Source: Leptospira perolatii (lineage in GTDB: Bacteria; Spirochaetota; Leptospiria; Leptospirales; Leptospiraceae). From it: DNA of 64,000 bases. The notes under the pieces are model-generated. The model was not told the origin of the DNA, made no database searches, and saw only the letters and a program-made list of their open reading frames with translations. Shown piece after piece: positions 27,451 through 37,553 of the stretch. The stretch spans positions 1 to 64,000 of the forward strand of contig NZ_NPDZ01000011.1 of the NCBI RefSeq assembly GCF_002811875.1, written 5' to 3'. Made by a program: the position numbers and the translations under genes. Every line of letters begins with the position of its first letter. Position 1 is the stretch's first letter.

Positions 27451-28901
27451 ACACTCTTTCTCGGGAAAAGAAACCCCGTTAAGAAGGCGAATCCCCAAAG
27501 CAAAATCATTCCGATCGGAACCAAAATCGTAAAACCCCATCCGCTTTTTAGTCCTATGCTAGCGGTCAAGAGAATCGAAGACGCCAAAGAAATAGAAAGA
27601 CCGGTATCGTTCGTTTGAATTCTCTTTCGAAGAAAAGGAACCACTTCGAATAAAAATACAGCTACCATTGATCCGACTGTAAACGAAGAGATTTTTAGTC
27701 CTAGTTCCAGCAAACCTTTTGTATATGCCTCGGGTAAGGAAAAGAAAAAGAAGGAACTCAAGAATAGCAAGAGTGCAAAGAAGAGTGTAGAAACTTTTCT
27801 GTTCCAAAAATTCCAGCCAAAATCTACACTCGCAGTGAGAGCCAAAGAGTTAATCGAACTGGAAAGAGTCGACATAGTAGAAGCGAGTATTCCGGATAGG
27901 ATCAAGCCCAAAATCGGTGTTGGAACCTCCTCGACGATAAATTTAGAAAATACTTTGTCCTGATGTATGTCCTGTCCTGCATAACGAAAATATAATAGAG
28001 TTCCGATTGCTAAGAACAGGATCATTTGAACAAACACAGCAATACCAGAGCCTATCATTGCCTTTTGTGCGTCTTTCAATCTCTTCGCCGCCAAGGCCCT
28101 TTGCACAAACATTTGGTCTGCTCCGTGAGTTCCTAAACTCAATAGAGCTCCTCCTATAACCGCCCAAAAGAAAAAGTAAGGGTGGGAAAAATTCCAATCT
28201 AGTACATTCAGTTTTCCTGAAGTAATCGCTTCGGAAAGTTTGCTTGATAGCTGGTCCGTTTGTCCTAGTAGTATAAATAGTGCGACCAGACCTCCGAAGA
28301 TATAGATAAAGTATTGAACCGTATCCACCCAAACTACAGACCGAAACCCTCCTTGCATTGTATACACGGCAGTGATTGCCATCACAAAAACCAAGGTGCC
28401 TACCCCGATCCAGTATTCAGATGGGGGAGAGGTCAGCATTTTTCCTAAAGCAACTTGTAATAAGAACGCTACCGGTAATGTCGAGGCAAATAGCCGAACG
28501 CCATCTCCCAAAAGTCTAGTGAAAGAAAACAAACCGGACATGACCTTTTGGGAACTCTTTCCGAATTTAGCCCCCACCCATTCGTAAACAGAGAGAAAAT
28601 TGTGATGATAAACCAGAGGCAATAGAAAAAAGGAAACGATTGTTCTGCCGACAATGTATCCGAATACTACTTGAAGGAAAGTGAAATTCCCAGAGAAGGA
28701 CATGCCTGGAACCGTAAGAAATGTAAGCGCAGAAGTTTCGGTCGCCACGATGGATAGAGAAAGTGGAATCCACGATAAGGTTTTGCCCGCGAGAAAAAAC
28801 TCCGAAGAGTCTGAATCGGATTTTCCGGATTTCCATCCGGAATAGAGCACTAAGGAAAAATAGAAAAATAATATGAGGGCGTCTCCCCAACCAAATTGCA
28901 T
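27444..28901 (-). CDS. sodium:solute symporter family protein
   Basis: The 485-residue protein has about 13 hydrophobic segments and the SSS family layout, with ATETSALTFLTVPG in the second helix region, the TMQGGFRSVVWVDTVQYFIY block, GTHGADQMFVQRALAAK and STLSSSINSLA. It would bring in a solute with sodium across the inner membrane. The solute cannot be told from the sequence. It stands alone on its strand between plus-strand genes. Confidence 0.93.
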   Translation of the reverse strand: MQFGWGDALILFFYFSLVLYSGWKSGKSDSDSSEFFLAGKTLSWIPLSLSIVATETSALTFLTVPGMSFSGNFTFLQVVFGYIVGRTIVSFFLLPLVYHHNFLSVYEWVGAKFGKSSQKVMSGLFSFTRLLGDGVRLFASTLPVAFLLQVALGKMLTSPPSEYWIGVGTLVFVMAITAVYTMQGGFRSVVWVDTVQYFIYIFGGLVALFILLGQTDQLSSKLSEAITSGKLNVLDWNFSHPYFFFWAVIGGALLSLGTHGADQMFVQRALAAKRLKDAQKAMIGSGIAVFVQMILFLAIGTLLYFRYAGQDIHQDKVFSKFIVEEVPTPILGLILSGILASTMSTLSSSINSLALTASVDFGWNFWNRKVSTLFFALLLFLSSFFFFSLPEAYTKGLLELGLKISSFTVGSMVAVFLFEVVPFLRKRIQTNDTGLSISLASSILLTASIGLKSGWGFTILVPIGMILLWGFAFLTGFLFPRKSVH

Positions 28902-28949
28902 ACGGGAGCATCCTGGAACTAGGTTGGATTCTCGGAAAGAAGAAATCCT

Positions 28950-28968
28950 GGATCTGCATTTTAGATCC
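28950..28968. promoter_or_regulatory. inverted repeat between divergent genes
   Basis: GGATCT (28950-28955) and AGATCC (28963-28968) are perfect inverted copies around a seven-base spacer. They lie 49 bases upstream of the symporter start and 72 bases upstream of thrB. This could be an operator, but the arms are short and chance is possible. Confidence 0.3.
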
Positions 28969-29040
28969 GAAAAGCAAATGACTGGTGCAAATAGAAAATG
29001 AGAATGGCGATAACTCGCCTGGAATTAGCAGTATCTTTGC

Positions 29041-29997
29041 ATGAATCCGAAATATAGACTTCAAATCAAGGTCCCAGGTACCTCGGCTAACCTAGGCCCC
29101 GGATTCGATTTGCTTGGACTTGCTTTCAAGATCTATAATACATTTACTTTTGAATTCGGGAATGCTTCCGAATTTAAGAGTACAGTAAAAGGATTCGATA
29201 CTCCTCCCTTTTCCGAAAAGGAAGATCTGGTTCTATTTTCGTATAGAGATTATTTTCAAAGATTTCTAGAGAATGTTTCTCCCTTATTCTATTCCGTAAA
29301 AATGGATTTGGAACTTCCGATGAAGGGAGGGTTGGGATCCAGTGCGAGTGCAGTAGTCGCGGGATATTGCGCCGCTAGGTTTGTGCACCAGACATACTTC
29401 CCATCGATAAAGGTTCCGGACGAAGGAACTTTCCTGTACCATTTGGCTCAATTAGAAGGGCATCCGGACAATACGACTCCAGCATTCATCGGCGGCTTCG
29501 TGTTTTCTTACTTTGCGGATCAAAAACTCTACTATTTCAAAAAGAAATTTCCTCAATCGATTCATTGCTACTTTGTAATTCCGAAGTTGGAAATTTCCAC
29601 TCACCATTCCAGAAAGATTCTGCCGGACTCCTATCCGATTGAGGATATAATTTTTAATATGAGCAGAATCGGGACTTGGTGGGAGTTCCTAGATTCTGGA
29701 AAACCAAATTTGCTGCAAAGGGCCTTGGAAGATAAGATTCACACTCCGTATCGGATGAACTCAGAATTCTTACTGAATCCATTTATCCAAAAAGTGAAGG
29801 ACTCAGTAATCGGATATTCTTTATCCGGAAGCGGACCATCTGTACTCTTGTACTGTCAAAGGAAGCATTCGATCCAAGTTTCTAAAAAGCTAGAAATTGC
29901 AGCGGCTGATTTTTCGGGTTCGAGTGGAATTCAATGCAAGATCGCAAGAATTCCCGTAGATACAGTCGGAGCAGTATTAACTCCGAAAAAAATATAG
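29041..29997 (+). CDS. thrB: homoserine kinase
   Basis: This GHMP kinase of 318 residues has the opening KVPGTSANLGPGFDLLGLAF, the ATP-binding PMKGGLGSSASAVVAG near residue 96, GHPDNTTPAFIGG, and the C-terminal SLSGSGPSVLLYC. It phosphorylates homoserine on the way to threonine. Length and motif order match ThrB. No other threonine gene is adjacent. Confidence 0.94.
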   Translation: MNPKYRLQIKVPGTSANLGPGFDLLGLAFKIYNTFTFEFGNASEFKSTVKGFDTPPFSEKEDLVLFSYRDYFQRFLENVSPLFYSVKMDLELPMKGGLGSSASAVVAGYCAARFVHQTYFPSIKVPDEGTFLYHLAQLEGHPDNTTPAFIGGFVFSYFADQKLYYFKKKFPQSIHCYFVIPKLEISTHHSRKILPDSYPIEDIIFNMSRIGTWWEFLDSGKPNLLQRALEDKIHTPYRMNSEFLLNPFIQKVKDSVIGYSLSGSGPSVLLYCQRKHSIQVSKKLEIAAADFSGSSGIQCKIARIPVDTVGAVLTPKKI

Positions 29998-30016
29998 TAT
30001 AGATCTGTATTTCTTC

Positions 30017-30661
30017 TTAATCTTCTGATCTGCCGGTTTCTTTTCCGAAAGAATAGAGTCCCTTCTTGTCCCTGGAGCCATAAGACAGACCCGGATGAAT
30101 TTTTTCGATCGTGAATAGGAACCTCATTCTTTCTTTTCCCATTCGATTCATAAAAAACTCGGAGCCTAGGCTGATCTCGAAATACTGAGTCATCCTTTCT
30201 TTGATTACTTTATCGCTAATTCGAAAATTGGCGGTGTAACCAATGATTTCGTGACTTTCTAATTTCTCTACGGATTCCATTTTCGTAAAGAACTGCATCC
30301 GAGGCGGCTTGATCAGGGTAGGGCCTTGCTTCTCTATTTCAATATCATAATCTTCTGTTTCTTTTGCTTTTTTGATATGAAAGACTAAGTGGTTGTCCTG
30401 GATCGCTTTGCAGACGGTGCGCACATCTCCAGAAATCTGACCTATCGAGAACTTATAAGATCTGGTACTTTCTGGAATGACTAGGCTGAATACTTGGCCT
30501 TCGTCTGGTGGATCCATTTGTCCTGGTTTTGTTTTTAATAAATAAGGTCGTACGATCTCCCAATACAGGAAAAATAGGAAACCGATACCTGCAATTGCAA
30601 ATAGCAAGTATAAGAATAAATCGACTTTGGGTGAGTAAATTAATGCAAAAGGAAAGGTCAA
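30017..30661 (-). CDS. single-pass membrane protein, unknown
   Basis: The 214-residue protein has one membrane helix (about residues 14-36, LFLYLLFAIAGIGFLFFLYW) followed by a soluble beta-rich domain of about 160 residues. The domain has no motif I can name; its pattern of strands ending in YFEISLGSEFFM and RMRFLFTIEKI is loosely reminiscent of PilZ-type barrels, but the RxxxR and DxSxxG residues are not evident. It begins three bases after the next gene upstream and forms a two-gene unit with it. Confidence 0.7.
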   Translation of the reverse strand: MTFPFALIYSPKVDLFLYLLFAIAGIGFLFFLYWEIVRPYLLKTKPGQMDPPDEGQVFSLVIPESTRSYKFSIGQISGDVRTVCKAIQDNHLVFHIKKAKETEDYDIEIEKQGPTLIKPPRMQFFTKMESVEKLESHEIIGYTANFRISDKVIKERMTQYFEISLGSEFFMNRMGKERMRFLFTIEKIHPGLSYGSRDKKGLYSFGKETGRSED

Positions 30662-30664
30662 AGA

Positions 30665-30997
30665 TTATCCCTTCTGATCCAATCTATGCCCTGACACTTG
30701 ATGCTTCTGTTCGCCGGAAAATTTGGACCTTACCATCATAGATAAAAGGTTCTTCATTTGTTCGGCGCTAATTACTTGGCTCAATCTTTCTTCCGTAGTC
30801 ACTGGAGAAGGCTTCATTACAAGCTCTTCTATATTCGGCTTTGATTTACCTGTATGCAGTTGTTTCTCTACTGCTAAAGATAAATCGGAAACCTGCAAGG
30901 GATCTTTCCTTGCTTCTTGTTTGTCCGCGATTTCCGGCGGAGACCAACGGGCAGAAAAGTGATGAAACCCACTGCCTTGAATACTGTTTACGTTCAT
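30665..30997 (-). CDS. small unknown soluble protein (110 aa)
   Basis: The protein is hydrophilic and probably partly disordered: proline, lysine and glutamine are frequent, and only residues 75-95 (RLSQVISAEQMKNLLSMMV) look like a firm helix. I do not recognise it. It is the first gene of a two-gene unit with the membrane protein at 30017-30661. Confidence 0.6.
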   Translation of the reverse strand: MNVNSIQGSGFHHFSARWSPPEIADKQEARKDPLQVSDLSLAVEKQLHTGKSKPNIEELVMKPSPVTTEERLSQVISAEQMKNLLSMMVRSKFSGEQKHQVSGHRLDQKG

Positions 30998-31190
30998 AAA
31001 CCTAAACCTCCGTTTTCAGGTCTATCCCTACTTATTTGTATCGGTTTTCCAACTATAGCTTTAACATTTTTTTCAAATGCTTCCAATATGAAGTATTTCG
31101 CTTATGTTCCTTTCTCAATTAAACGTTTGCCAGTGTGGCTTAGGTTTCTAGATTGGTAGGTGGGGAGAATTTTCCCTTGGACAGGAGATT

Positions 31191-32261
31191 ATGTCGGAAG
31201 AAAGCACTTCGAAATGGATGAAACCGTTCTCCAGCTTTAATACGAGCACTTACTCAATTCTTGGAATCTTAATCGCATACATAGGGATCACAGCGTATCC
31301 ATTATTTAAGTTCTTTTATCCAGAATACAATCTAACAGTCGGGTACCGAGTTTACACTTTTGGAGATGTAGCAAAGGAAAAGCCCGAGGTTTACAGAAAG
31401 TATATAATCGAAGCCAACAATCTTGCATACAGAATGTTCTCTCAGTTTGCTAGTTCAAAAATTCTTGATATTGAAGCAAAAGAGAGAGGGATAGAAGTCA
31501 AGGACCTGACTAAGTTTGCACAGGGATACGAGCCTTCTGAGCAAGAAAAAATGGACACGTACAATCAGTACAAAGCCACTGTTCCGGATCTAAAGGGAAA
31601 ATCCTACGGACAGGTTCAGGAAAAAATCGCGATGTATCTGAAGAGAATGAAAGAAGACGAAGAAAAACAATCCTTCTATCAGCAGCTTCGCGGAAAATAC
31701 GAAGTCAATATTCATGTTCCGGAACCACCTCCTGCGGAAAGATTGAACATAACCACAAAAGGAAATCCTTCGCTTGGACCTGAAGACGCAAAGGTTACCA
31801 TTGTAGAATTCTCCGATTTTGAATGTCCTTATTGTAAACGAAGCCAAGAAGTTACAAAGATTTTGCGAGAGAAATACCAGGGCAAGATTCGCTGGGTGTT
31901 TAGAGACTTCCCGCTTTCTTTTCACCAGAACGCGATGTACGCGCATATGGCCGCAAACTGTGCGATTCCTCAGGGAAAATACTGGGAATTTTTCCAGGTG
32001 CTATTTCAGAATTCAGGTAATTTAGAAAAATCGAAAGTTATTTCTTTGGCTCAGTCCTCCGGTTTGAATGTAGGTCAGTTACAGAGTTGCATAGCAGATT
32101 CTAAGGGCAGCGTAAAGAGCGAAATAGAACAAGACATGGCGGATGGCCAGGAATACGGAGTCAACGGAACGCCGGCCTTCTTTATCAACGGACTCGTTGT
32201 AGAAGGTGCACAGCCGATCGAATCATTCACAAAAATCATCGACGAAGAGTTGAAGAATTAA
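31191..32261 (+). CDS. DsbA-family thiol oxidoreductase with N-terminal helical domain
   Basis: The 356-residue protein has one N-terminal membrane helix (about residues 18-38), then a helical region (about 60-170), then a DsbA-like thioredoxin domain from about 190. The latter opens with a VTIVEFSDFECPYCKR motif containing CPYC and has the cis-proline region NGTPAFFINGLVVEG near residue 325. It should act in the periplasm on disulfides. The helical middle part, with paired heptad-like charged helices, resembles SurA N-terminal chaperone regions, though this is a guess. SD sequence AGGAGAT precedes the ATG. Confidence 0.88.
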   Translation: MSEESTSKWMKPFSSFNTSTYSILGILIAYIGITAYPLFKFFYPEYNLTVGYRVYTFGDVAKEKPEVYRKYIIEANNLAYRMFSQFASSKILDIEAKERGIEVKDLTKFAQGYEPSEQEKMDTYNQYKATVPDLKGKSYGQVQEKIAMYLKRMKEDEEKQSFYQQLRGKYEVNIHVPEPPPAERLNITTKGNPSLGPEDAKVTIVEFSDFECPYCKRSQEVTKILREKYQGKIRWVFRDFPLSFHQNAMYAHMAANCAIPQGKYWEFFQVLFQNSGNLEKSKVISLAQSSGLNVGQLQSCIADSKGSVKSEIEQDMADGQEYGVNGTPAFFINGLVVEGAQPIESFTKIIDEELKN

Positions 32262-32294
32262 AAAAGCTTAATAGAAAAGAGGAGTCAGCCTAAT

Positions 32295-33275
32295 ATGAGT
32301 AAAGTAGTAAAAGTCGCAGTTACCGGAGCAGCAGGACAGATAGGTTATGCGCTTTTGTTTCGGATTGCATCCGGACAGATGTTCGGGGAAAATACTCCGG
32401 TCGAAATCCAAATGCTCGAATTGGAGGCCGCTATTCCATCCGCCAAAGGGGTGATCATGGAGTTAGAGGACTGCGCTTTTCCTCTCTTGCAGAAAGTATC
32501 TGTTTCTTCCGATTTAGACCAGGCGTTTAAAGATATCAATTGGGCATTGCTTGTCGGTTCTGTTCCTCGTAAAGCGGGAATGGAAAGAGGTGATCTCTTA
32601 AAAATTAACGGCGGCATCTTTGTGAACCAGGGCAAGGCTATTGAAAAAAATGCAGCGAGCGATGTAAAAATTCTAGTCGTAGGTAATCCTTGTAATACGA
32701 ACTGCTTGATTGCGATGAACAACGCGAAAGGAATTCCTTCCGATCGTTGGTTCGCTATGACAAAACTCGACGAGAACAGAGCCAAGTCTCAGCTTGCATC
32801 CAAAGCAGGAGTACTTGTAAAAGAAGTTTCTAATCTTGGAATCTGGGGAAATCACTCCTCGACTCAGTATCCTGATTTCTACAGTGCAAAAATACAAGGG
32901 TTGCCTGCAACTGATGTGATCAAAGATCACGATTGGCTGAAGGGAGACTTTATCAAGAATGTCCAGCAAAGAGGCGCCGAGATCATCAAAGCAAGAGGTG
33001 CTTCCTCCGCTGCTTCTGCCGCCAACGGAGTTGTAGATACAGTTCGCCAAATCATCACTCCTACCAAGGCAGGAGACTGGTTTAGCGTAGCAGTTTGTTC
33101 CGACGGCTCTTATGGAGCGGATAAAGGATTGATCTTCGGTTATCCAGTAAAATCCGACGGATCCAAAGTAGAGATCGTACAAGGCATAGAATTGAACGAT
33201 TTTGCAAAGGAAAAGTTCAAAGTAACCCACGACGAATTGAAATCGGAAAGAGACGAAGTCAAAGGGATGCTCTAA
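32295..33275 (+). CDS. mdh: malate dehydrogenase
   Basis: The 326-residue NAD-dependent enzyme oxidises malate to oxaloacetate. It has the nucleotide-binding loop [16 protein letters not shown], substrate arginines in [38 protein letters not shown], and the catalytic histidine in [13 protein letters not shown]. The motifs place it with cytoplasmic-type (group 2) malate dehydrogenases. GAGGAGT lies about nine bases upstream of the ATG. The bio cluster follows 18 bases later. Confidence 0.96.
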   Translation: MSKVVKVAVTGAAGQIGYALLFRIASGQMFGENTPVEIQMLELEAAIPSAKGVIMELEDCAFPLLQKVSVSSDLDQAFKDINWALLVGSVPRKAGMERGDLLKINGGIFVNQGKAIEKNAASDVKILVVGNPCNTNCLIAMNNAKGIPSDRWFAMTKLDENRAKSQLASKAGVLVKEVSNLGIWGNHSSTQYPDFYSAKIQGLPATDVIKDHDWLKGDFIKNVQQRGAEIIKARGASSAASAANGVVDTVRQIITPTKAGDWFSVAVCSDGSYGADKGLIFGYPVKSDGSKVEIVQGIELNDFAKEKFKVTHDELKSERDEVKGML

Positions 33276-33293
33276 GATCCCACTGGAAGAAAA

Positions 33294-34436
33294 GTGCGGG
33301 AAAACAGTACAAGTTCGATTCCGTTTTACGAAGAGCTGCCCGCATTCTTTTCTCGTTTAGAAAGTCAAGATAGAGTCCGGACTCTTAGGGAACCCCAGGG
33401 TCTGGATCTTTGTTCCAACGACTATCTTGGCTTATCCAAGCATCCTGAAATAATACAATCTCTCAAAGAAGGGATCGATCTGTATGGCGCCGGATCCACA
33501 GCAAGTAGACTGGTCAGAGGCCATAGAAGTATATTCCAAAAATTGGAAGAAGAATTCTCTTCTTGGGTAGGCTCCGAAGGATCGCTATTCTTAGCGAACG
33601 GTTATACGGCGAATGTAGGCGCGATCTCTTCCATCTGCGATCCGTCTTACGTCGTATTTGCGGACAGAAACAATCACGCTTCTTTAATGGACGGGGTCAG
33701 GCTTTCTGGTGCAAAAAAAGTCTACTATCATCACCAGGATTTCGATCATCTCGAAGAGTTATTGAAAAAGTATTCCAGCTCCAAACACAAAATGATTGTG
33801 ACCGAATCTCTGTTTAGCATGGACGGTGATGTAACGGACGTAGAAGGTCTATTAAATCTGAAAGAAAGATACGGCACCTTATTATACTTAGACGAAGCCC
33901 ACTCAATCGGAGTCTGGGGAAAGAAAGGAGCCGGAGTCTCTCACATGAAGGTGCCTGAAGAAAGGATTTCTCAAATCGATTTTAGAATGTCCACCTTGGG
34001 AAAAGCTTTAGGCCTCGAAGGCGCTTTGGTTTCGTGTTCTGAAAGTTCTAGAGAGTATCTATTGCATTGCGCGAGAACTTTTGTATTTTCTACGGCTCCC
34101 ATCCCTGCCATCGCTCATGCAGGAATGACCGCGATTCGATTAGCTCAGTCTATGGATTCTGAAAGATCCACAATCGAACGGAATTCTGATGATTTGAGAA
34201 GGGAACTGAGAGAGAGGGGTTATTCTACAGGAAGTTCTAATTCTCAGATCGTTCCGATTCTTATGCAATCCGAAAAAGACTCTCTTTTGTTCGCATCTCG
34301 GCTGTTAGACGCCGGGTTCGAGGCCAAAGCGATTCGACCTCCCACTGTAACCCAATCCAGGATCAGAGTTTCGATTCATGCGGGAATTACACCGGAACAA
34401 TTGAAATCCTTTATAGAACATTTTCCCAGGTTATAG
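33294..34436 (+). CDS. bioF: 8-amino-7-oxononanoate synthase
   Basis: It condenses pimeloyl thioester with alanine in biotin synthesis. The 380-residue PLP enzyme has LDLCSNDYLGLSKHP near residue 36, GAGSTASRLVRGHRSIFQKLE, LDEAHSIGVWGKKGAG, the PLP lysine in MSTLGKALGLEGALVS, and FVFSTAPIPA. The start is a GTG with GGAAG upstream. It opens the cluster bioF-bioD-bioA-bioB. Confidence 0.94.
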   Translation: MRENSTSSIPFYEELPAFFSRLESQDRVRTLREPQGLDLCSNDYLGLSKHPEIIQSLKEGIDLYGAGSTASRLVRGHRSIFQKLEEEFSSWVGSEGSLFLANGYTANVGAISSICDPSYVVFADRNNHASLMDGVRLSGAKKVYYHHQDFDHLEELLKKYSSSKHKMIVTESLFSMDGDVTDVEGLLNLKERYGTLLYLDEAHSIGVWGKKGAGVSHMKVPEERISQIDFRMSTLGKALGLEGALVSCSESSREYLLHCARTFVFSTAPIPAIAHAGMTAIRLAQSMDSERSTIERNSDDLRRELRERGYSTGSSNSQIVPILMQSEKDSLLFASRLLDAGFEAKAIRPPTVTQSRIRVSIHAGITPEQLKSFIEHFPRL

Positions 34437-34437
34437 T

Positions 34438-35103
34438 TTGGCGATTTTTGTAACTGGTACAGGCACCGATGTCGGTAAGACTTTTTTCTGCGCGCTATTT
34501 ATGGCGAAATACGCTGCTAAAATGGGAATCAAATACTTTAAGCCGATTCAAACCGGCGAGGATTCGGATCGAGTTCATGTCATGAACCTGACAGGCTTGA
34601 ACGAAAAGTATTTTCTAAAAAACTATTATACTTTTGATGTTCCCGCCTCACCTCTGTTAGCTTCCACCTTGGCAGGAGTGGAAATTGATACTGAAGAATT
34701 GACCAGGCATTTGTACAGTATCCGCTCCGAAAAAATTCTGGTGGAAGCCGCCGGCGGATTATACGTACCTCTTAAAAAATCTTATTACAATTTAGAGTTG
34801 ATCTCCCAGTCTGAGATACCAACCGTATTGGTCGCTTCTACCAAGTTAGGCACGATCAACCATACATTATTATCTTTTGAAGCATTAAAAAAAGCTTCCA
34901 TACAGTGCTTGGGTGTGTACTTTATTGGTCCGGAGAATCCACTTCGAAGCGACAGTATCCAAACCGTCTTGGACGCTACGGGAATGAATCTACTCGGAAC
35001 TTTCTTACTTCCGGAATATAGACTTTCTCGCCAAGAGTTTTTGGAAAAGGTCGCGGGCGAATTTGATTTGAAGGAAATTCTACCAAAACTACTATCTCCA
35101 TGA
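34438..35103 (+). CDS. bioD: dethiobiotin synthetase
   Basis: The 221-residue ATPase closes the ureido ring of dethiobiotin. It shows the P-loop GTGTDVGKTFFCALF at the N-terminus, KPIQTGED for substrate binding, and EAAGGLYVP. The start is a TTG one base after the bioF stop, so it has little room for its own SD and probably depends on coupling. Its end overlaps bioA by four bases. Confidence 0.94.
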   Translation: MAIFVTGTGTDVGKTFFCALFMAKYAAKMGIKYFKPIQTGEDSDRVHVMNLTGLNEKYFLKNYYTFDVPASPLLASTLAGVEIDTEELTRHLYSIRSEKILVEAAGGLYVPLKKSYYNLELISQSEIPTVLVASTKLGTINHTLLSFEALKKASIQCLGVYFIGPENPLRSDSIQTVLDATGMNLLGTFLLPEYRLSRQEFLEKVAGEFDLKEILPKLLSP

Positions 35104-36404
35104 TCTGGCACCCCTATACAGCCCAATTAGGAAGCGATCCTCCCTTGAAAGTCGTTTCGGGGAAAAACGAATTTCTATATGACGAAAGCGGAAATGAATA
35201 TGTGGACGGAATTTCCTCCTGGTGGGTCAGCATCCACGGGCACAATCACCCCAAAATTGTGGAAGCAGTCAAACAACAGTTAAATAAGCTAGACCATGTT
35301 TTACTCGCAGGATTCACTCATCCGCCTGCATTAGAATTAGCTCATAAACTCTTGGAATTCACTGATTGGAATTTTCACAAGGTCATCTTTTCGGATAACG
35401 GCTCCACCGCATTGGAGATAATGCTGAAAGTAGCTCTCCAGTATTTTAAAAACCGGGGAGAGAATAAAAGGAAAGTATTCATCAAATTTTCTAGTTCTTA
35501 TCACGGAGATACGATAGGAGCGATGAGCGTCGGTGGAGATTCGATTTTTAATCGTGTGTTTCAATCGCTCTTATTTAAAGCAAAGGAATTTCCTTCTCCG
35601 GCCTGCCACGATTGCCCATTAGGAAAAAAACCGACCACATGTTCCGAAGAATGTTTGGACGAACTAGAGGCATATCTTTCAGCTCACTCCAGTGAAGTAG
35701 TGGGAGTGGTTATGGAGCCGATCGTTGCCGGAGCAGGTGGGATGCTGTTTCACAAGCCGGAAGTACTGAAAAGGCTCCGAGAAATTACCTCTAAGTACGG
35801 TGTGCTTTTTCTCTTAGATGAAGTATTTACGGGATTCGGTAGAACTGGAAAGAATTTTGCATATCAAACTGCCGGAATCCAACCGGATATGATCGCTCTT
35901 GCCAAGGGATTGACCGCAGGTGTGCTACCACTCGCCGTAACCCTGGTAAGGGAAGAGATCTACAGAGAATTCGTTTCGGACGAGCCGATCAAAATCTTTT
36001 ACCATGGGCATACCATGACAGGAAATCCACTCGGGTGTGCGGCCGCTCTCGCTTCAATACAAGTATTCGAAGAAGAGAACCGCCTGGAGGACGTAAAAAA
36101 ACTTTCCTCCAAGTTAGAAGATGGTTGGGCTAGAATAAAGCATTCCTTTCCGGAAAAACTGAGAAATGTAAGAACGGTTGGTGCGGTTGGGGTGGGAGAG
36201 CTAGAGACAGGAAGAGAATCTCCAGGATATTCTTATTCCTTCTCTAAAGAATTTCGAAGGATTTGCCTGGAGCAAGGTGTGATCTTAAGGCCACTCGGGA
36301 ACGTGATTTACATTACCCCTCCGTATACGATTTCGGATACTTCCTTAGAACGGATTTTCGCAGCGATTAGGATTGCTCTCGGTCAATATTCTGTACCGAA
36401 ATAA
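35100..36404 (+). CDS. bioA: adenosylmethionine-8-amino-7-oxononanoate aminotransferase
   Basis: The 434-residue class III aminotransferase has the BioA opening IWHPYTAQLG, DGISSWWVSIHGHNHP, SYHGDTIGAMSVGG, LLDEVFTGFGRTG, the PLP lysine in MIALAKGLTAGVLPLAVTL, and FYHGHTMTGNPLGCAAAL. It makes 7,8-diaminononanoate. A cluster of cysteines near residues 166-184 (PACHDCPLGKKPTTCSEEC) could hold a metal or be redox-active; it is seen in some BioA branches. Confidence 0.95.
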   Translation: MIWHPYTAQLGSDPPLKVVSGKNEFLYDESGNEYVDGISSWWVSIHGHNHPKIVEAVKQQLNKLDHVLLAGFTHPPALELAHKLLEFTDWNFHKVIFSDNGSTALEIMLKVALQYFKNRGENKRKVFIKFSSSYHGDTIGAMSVGGDSIFNRVFQSLLFKAKEFPSPACHDCPLGKKPTTCSEECLDELEAYLSAHSSEVVGVVMEPIVAGAGGMLFHKPEVLKRLREITSKYGVLFLLDEVFTGFGRTGKNFAYQTAGIQPDMIALAKGLTAGVLPLAVTLVREEIYREFVSDEPIKIFYHGHTMTGNPLGCAAALASIQVFEEENRLEDVKKLSSKLEDGWARIKHSFPEKLRNVRTVGAVGVGELETGRESPGYSYSFSKEFRRICLEQGVILRPLGNVIYITPPYTISDTSLERIFAAIRIALGQYSVPK

Positions 36405-36446
36405 ACGATTGCCATCCAGAACATTGAAAAAGAAGCTATCGGCAGT

Positions 36447-37553
36447 ATGGAACCAGGAACATCTACAATCGCCAAAACGCCCGAAAAACTCAGGTCTGAG
36501 GTCCCGAGTTTAATCACTAGGGAGGAGGCGTTGGGAATACTCTCCGGCGAGGTTTCCCTGACTGAGTGCCTAGATAGAGCATTTCAGGCGAGGGAGAGAT
36601 ATTTCGGCAGGTCGGTTCGAATTCATATCCTAGATAATATTAAGAATGGTCATTGCGCCGAAGACTGTGGCTATTGTACTCAGAGAAAAGGCGGAAGCTC
36701 GGAAATACAAGAGTACTCATTAAAACCGGAAGAAGAAATTTTCGAGGCGGCAAAATCTGCAAAAGAGAACGGAGCCTATCGTTTTTGCATGGTTACCGCC
36801 GGAACCGGTCCGAACTCTCAGGTGACAGAAAAACTCGCGAACACAATCGAAAGAATCAACCGAGAACTTGGAATCAAGGTTTGTCTTTCTGCAGGACTCT
36901 TAGACAAGGAAAAAGCAATTCGATTAAAGCGCGCGGGATTGGACAGATACAATCACAATCTGAACACTTCTAAAGCCCATTACCCCGAAATTTGTGAATC
37001 TCATACTTATGAGCAAAGGGTAGAAACTATTTCTCATCTTTCTGATGCAGGGATCGGAATGTGCTCCGGGTTAATCGTGGGCATGGGAGAAAGTCTGGAC
37101 GATTTAGTCGACGTAGCATTCGAATTAAAGGCATATCGGGTGATCTCGATTCCGGTAAATTTCTTCATTCCGGTTGCGGGACATGCAATTCGCAATCCTC
37201 AGGAACTGACTCCTGATTTTTGCCTCAGAACCCTCATTGTATTTAGATTGGTAAATCCGGATTCCGAAATCAGGATCGCTGCGGGCAGGGAAGGCCACTT
37301 AAGAGGGCTCCAATCCATGGCATTATTTGCCGCCAATTCGCTGTTTGCTTCTGGATATTTGAACGTAAAGGGATCCGATGCTTTAGAGACCGTAAAGATG
37401 ATCTTGGATGCCGGATTTGTGCCCGAATTTTCCTCCGGAATTGGGGAGGCTGTGGACTGGCAGTCTATGCTCGGCGGGAATGCAATGTATTCTCCGGAGA
37501 ACATTCGGAAATTATACAAATACGGAAGACAAAAATCCGAAAAAAGTTCATAA
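36447..37553 (+). CDS. bioB: biotin synthase
   Basis: This radical SAM enzyme inserts sulfur into dethiobiotin. The 368 residues include the cluster motif [10 protein letters not shown] near residue 71, [24 protein letters not shown], and the C-terminal [15 protein letters not shown]. It sits 42 bases after bioA. A bioB gene in last place after bioF-bioD-bioA completes the pathway from pimeloyl thioester to biotin; no bioC or bioH homologue is seen in this window. Confidence 0.96.
   Translation: MEPGTSTIAKTPEKLRSEVPSLITREEALGILSGEVSLTECLDRAFQARERYFGRSVRIHILDNIKNGHCAEDCGYCTQRKGGSSEIQEYSLKPEEEIFEAAKSAKENGAYRFCMVTAGTGPNSQVTEKLANTIERINRELGIKVCLSAGLLDKEKAIRLKRAGLDRYNHNLNTSKAHYPEICESHTYEQRVETISHLSDAGIGMCSGLIVGMGESLDDLVDVAFELKAYRVISIPVNFFIPVAGHAIRNPQELTPDFCLRTLIVFRLVNPDSEIRIAAGREGHLRGLQSMALFAANSLFASGYLNVKGSDALETVKMILDAGFVPEFSSGIGEAVDWQSMLGGNAMYSPENIRKLYKYGRQKSEKSS

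Noticed and set aside
28567..29064. 165-codon minus-strand frame near the symporter start
   Set aside because: It overlaps the symporter gene in another frame and the divergent gap; no recognisable protein.
32673..33230. 185-codon minus-strand frame inside mdh
   Set aside because: It is antisense to the conserved malate dehydrogenase sequence, with no start context or family pattern.
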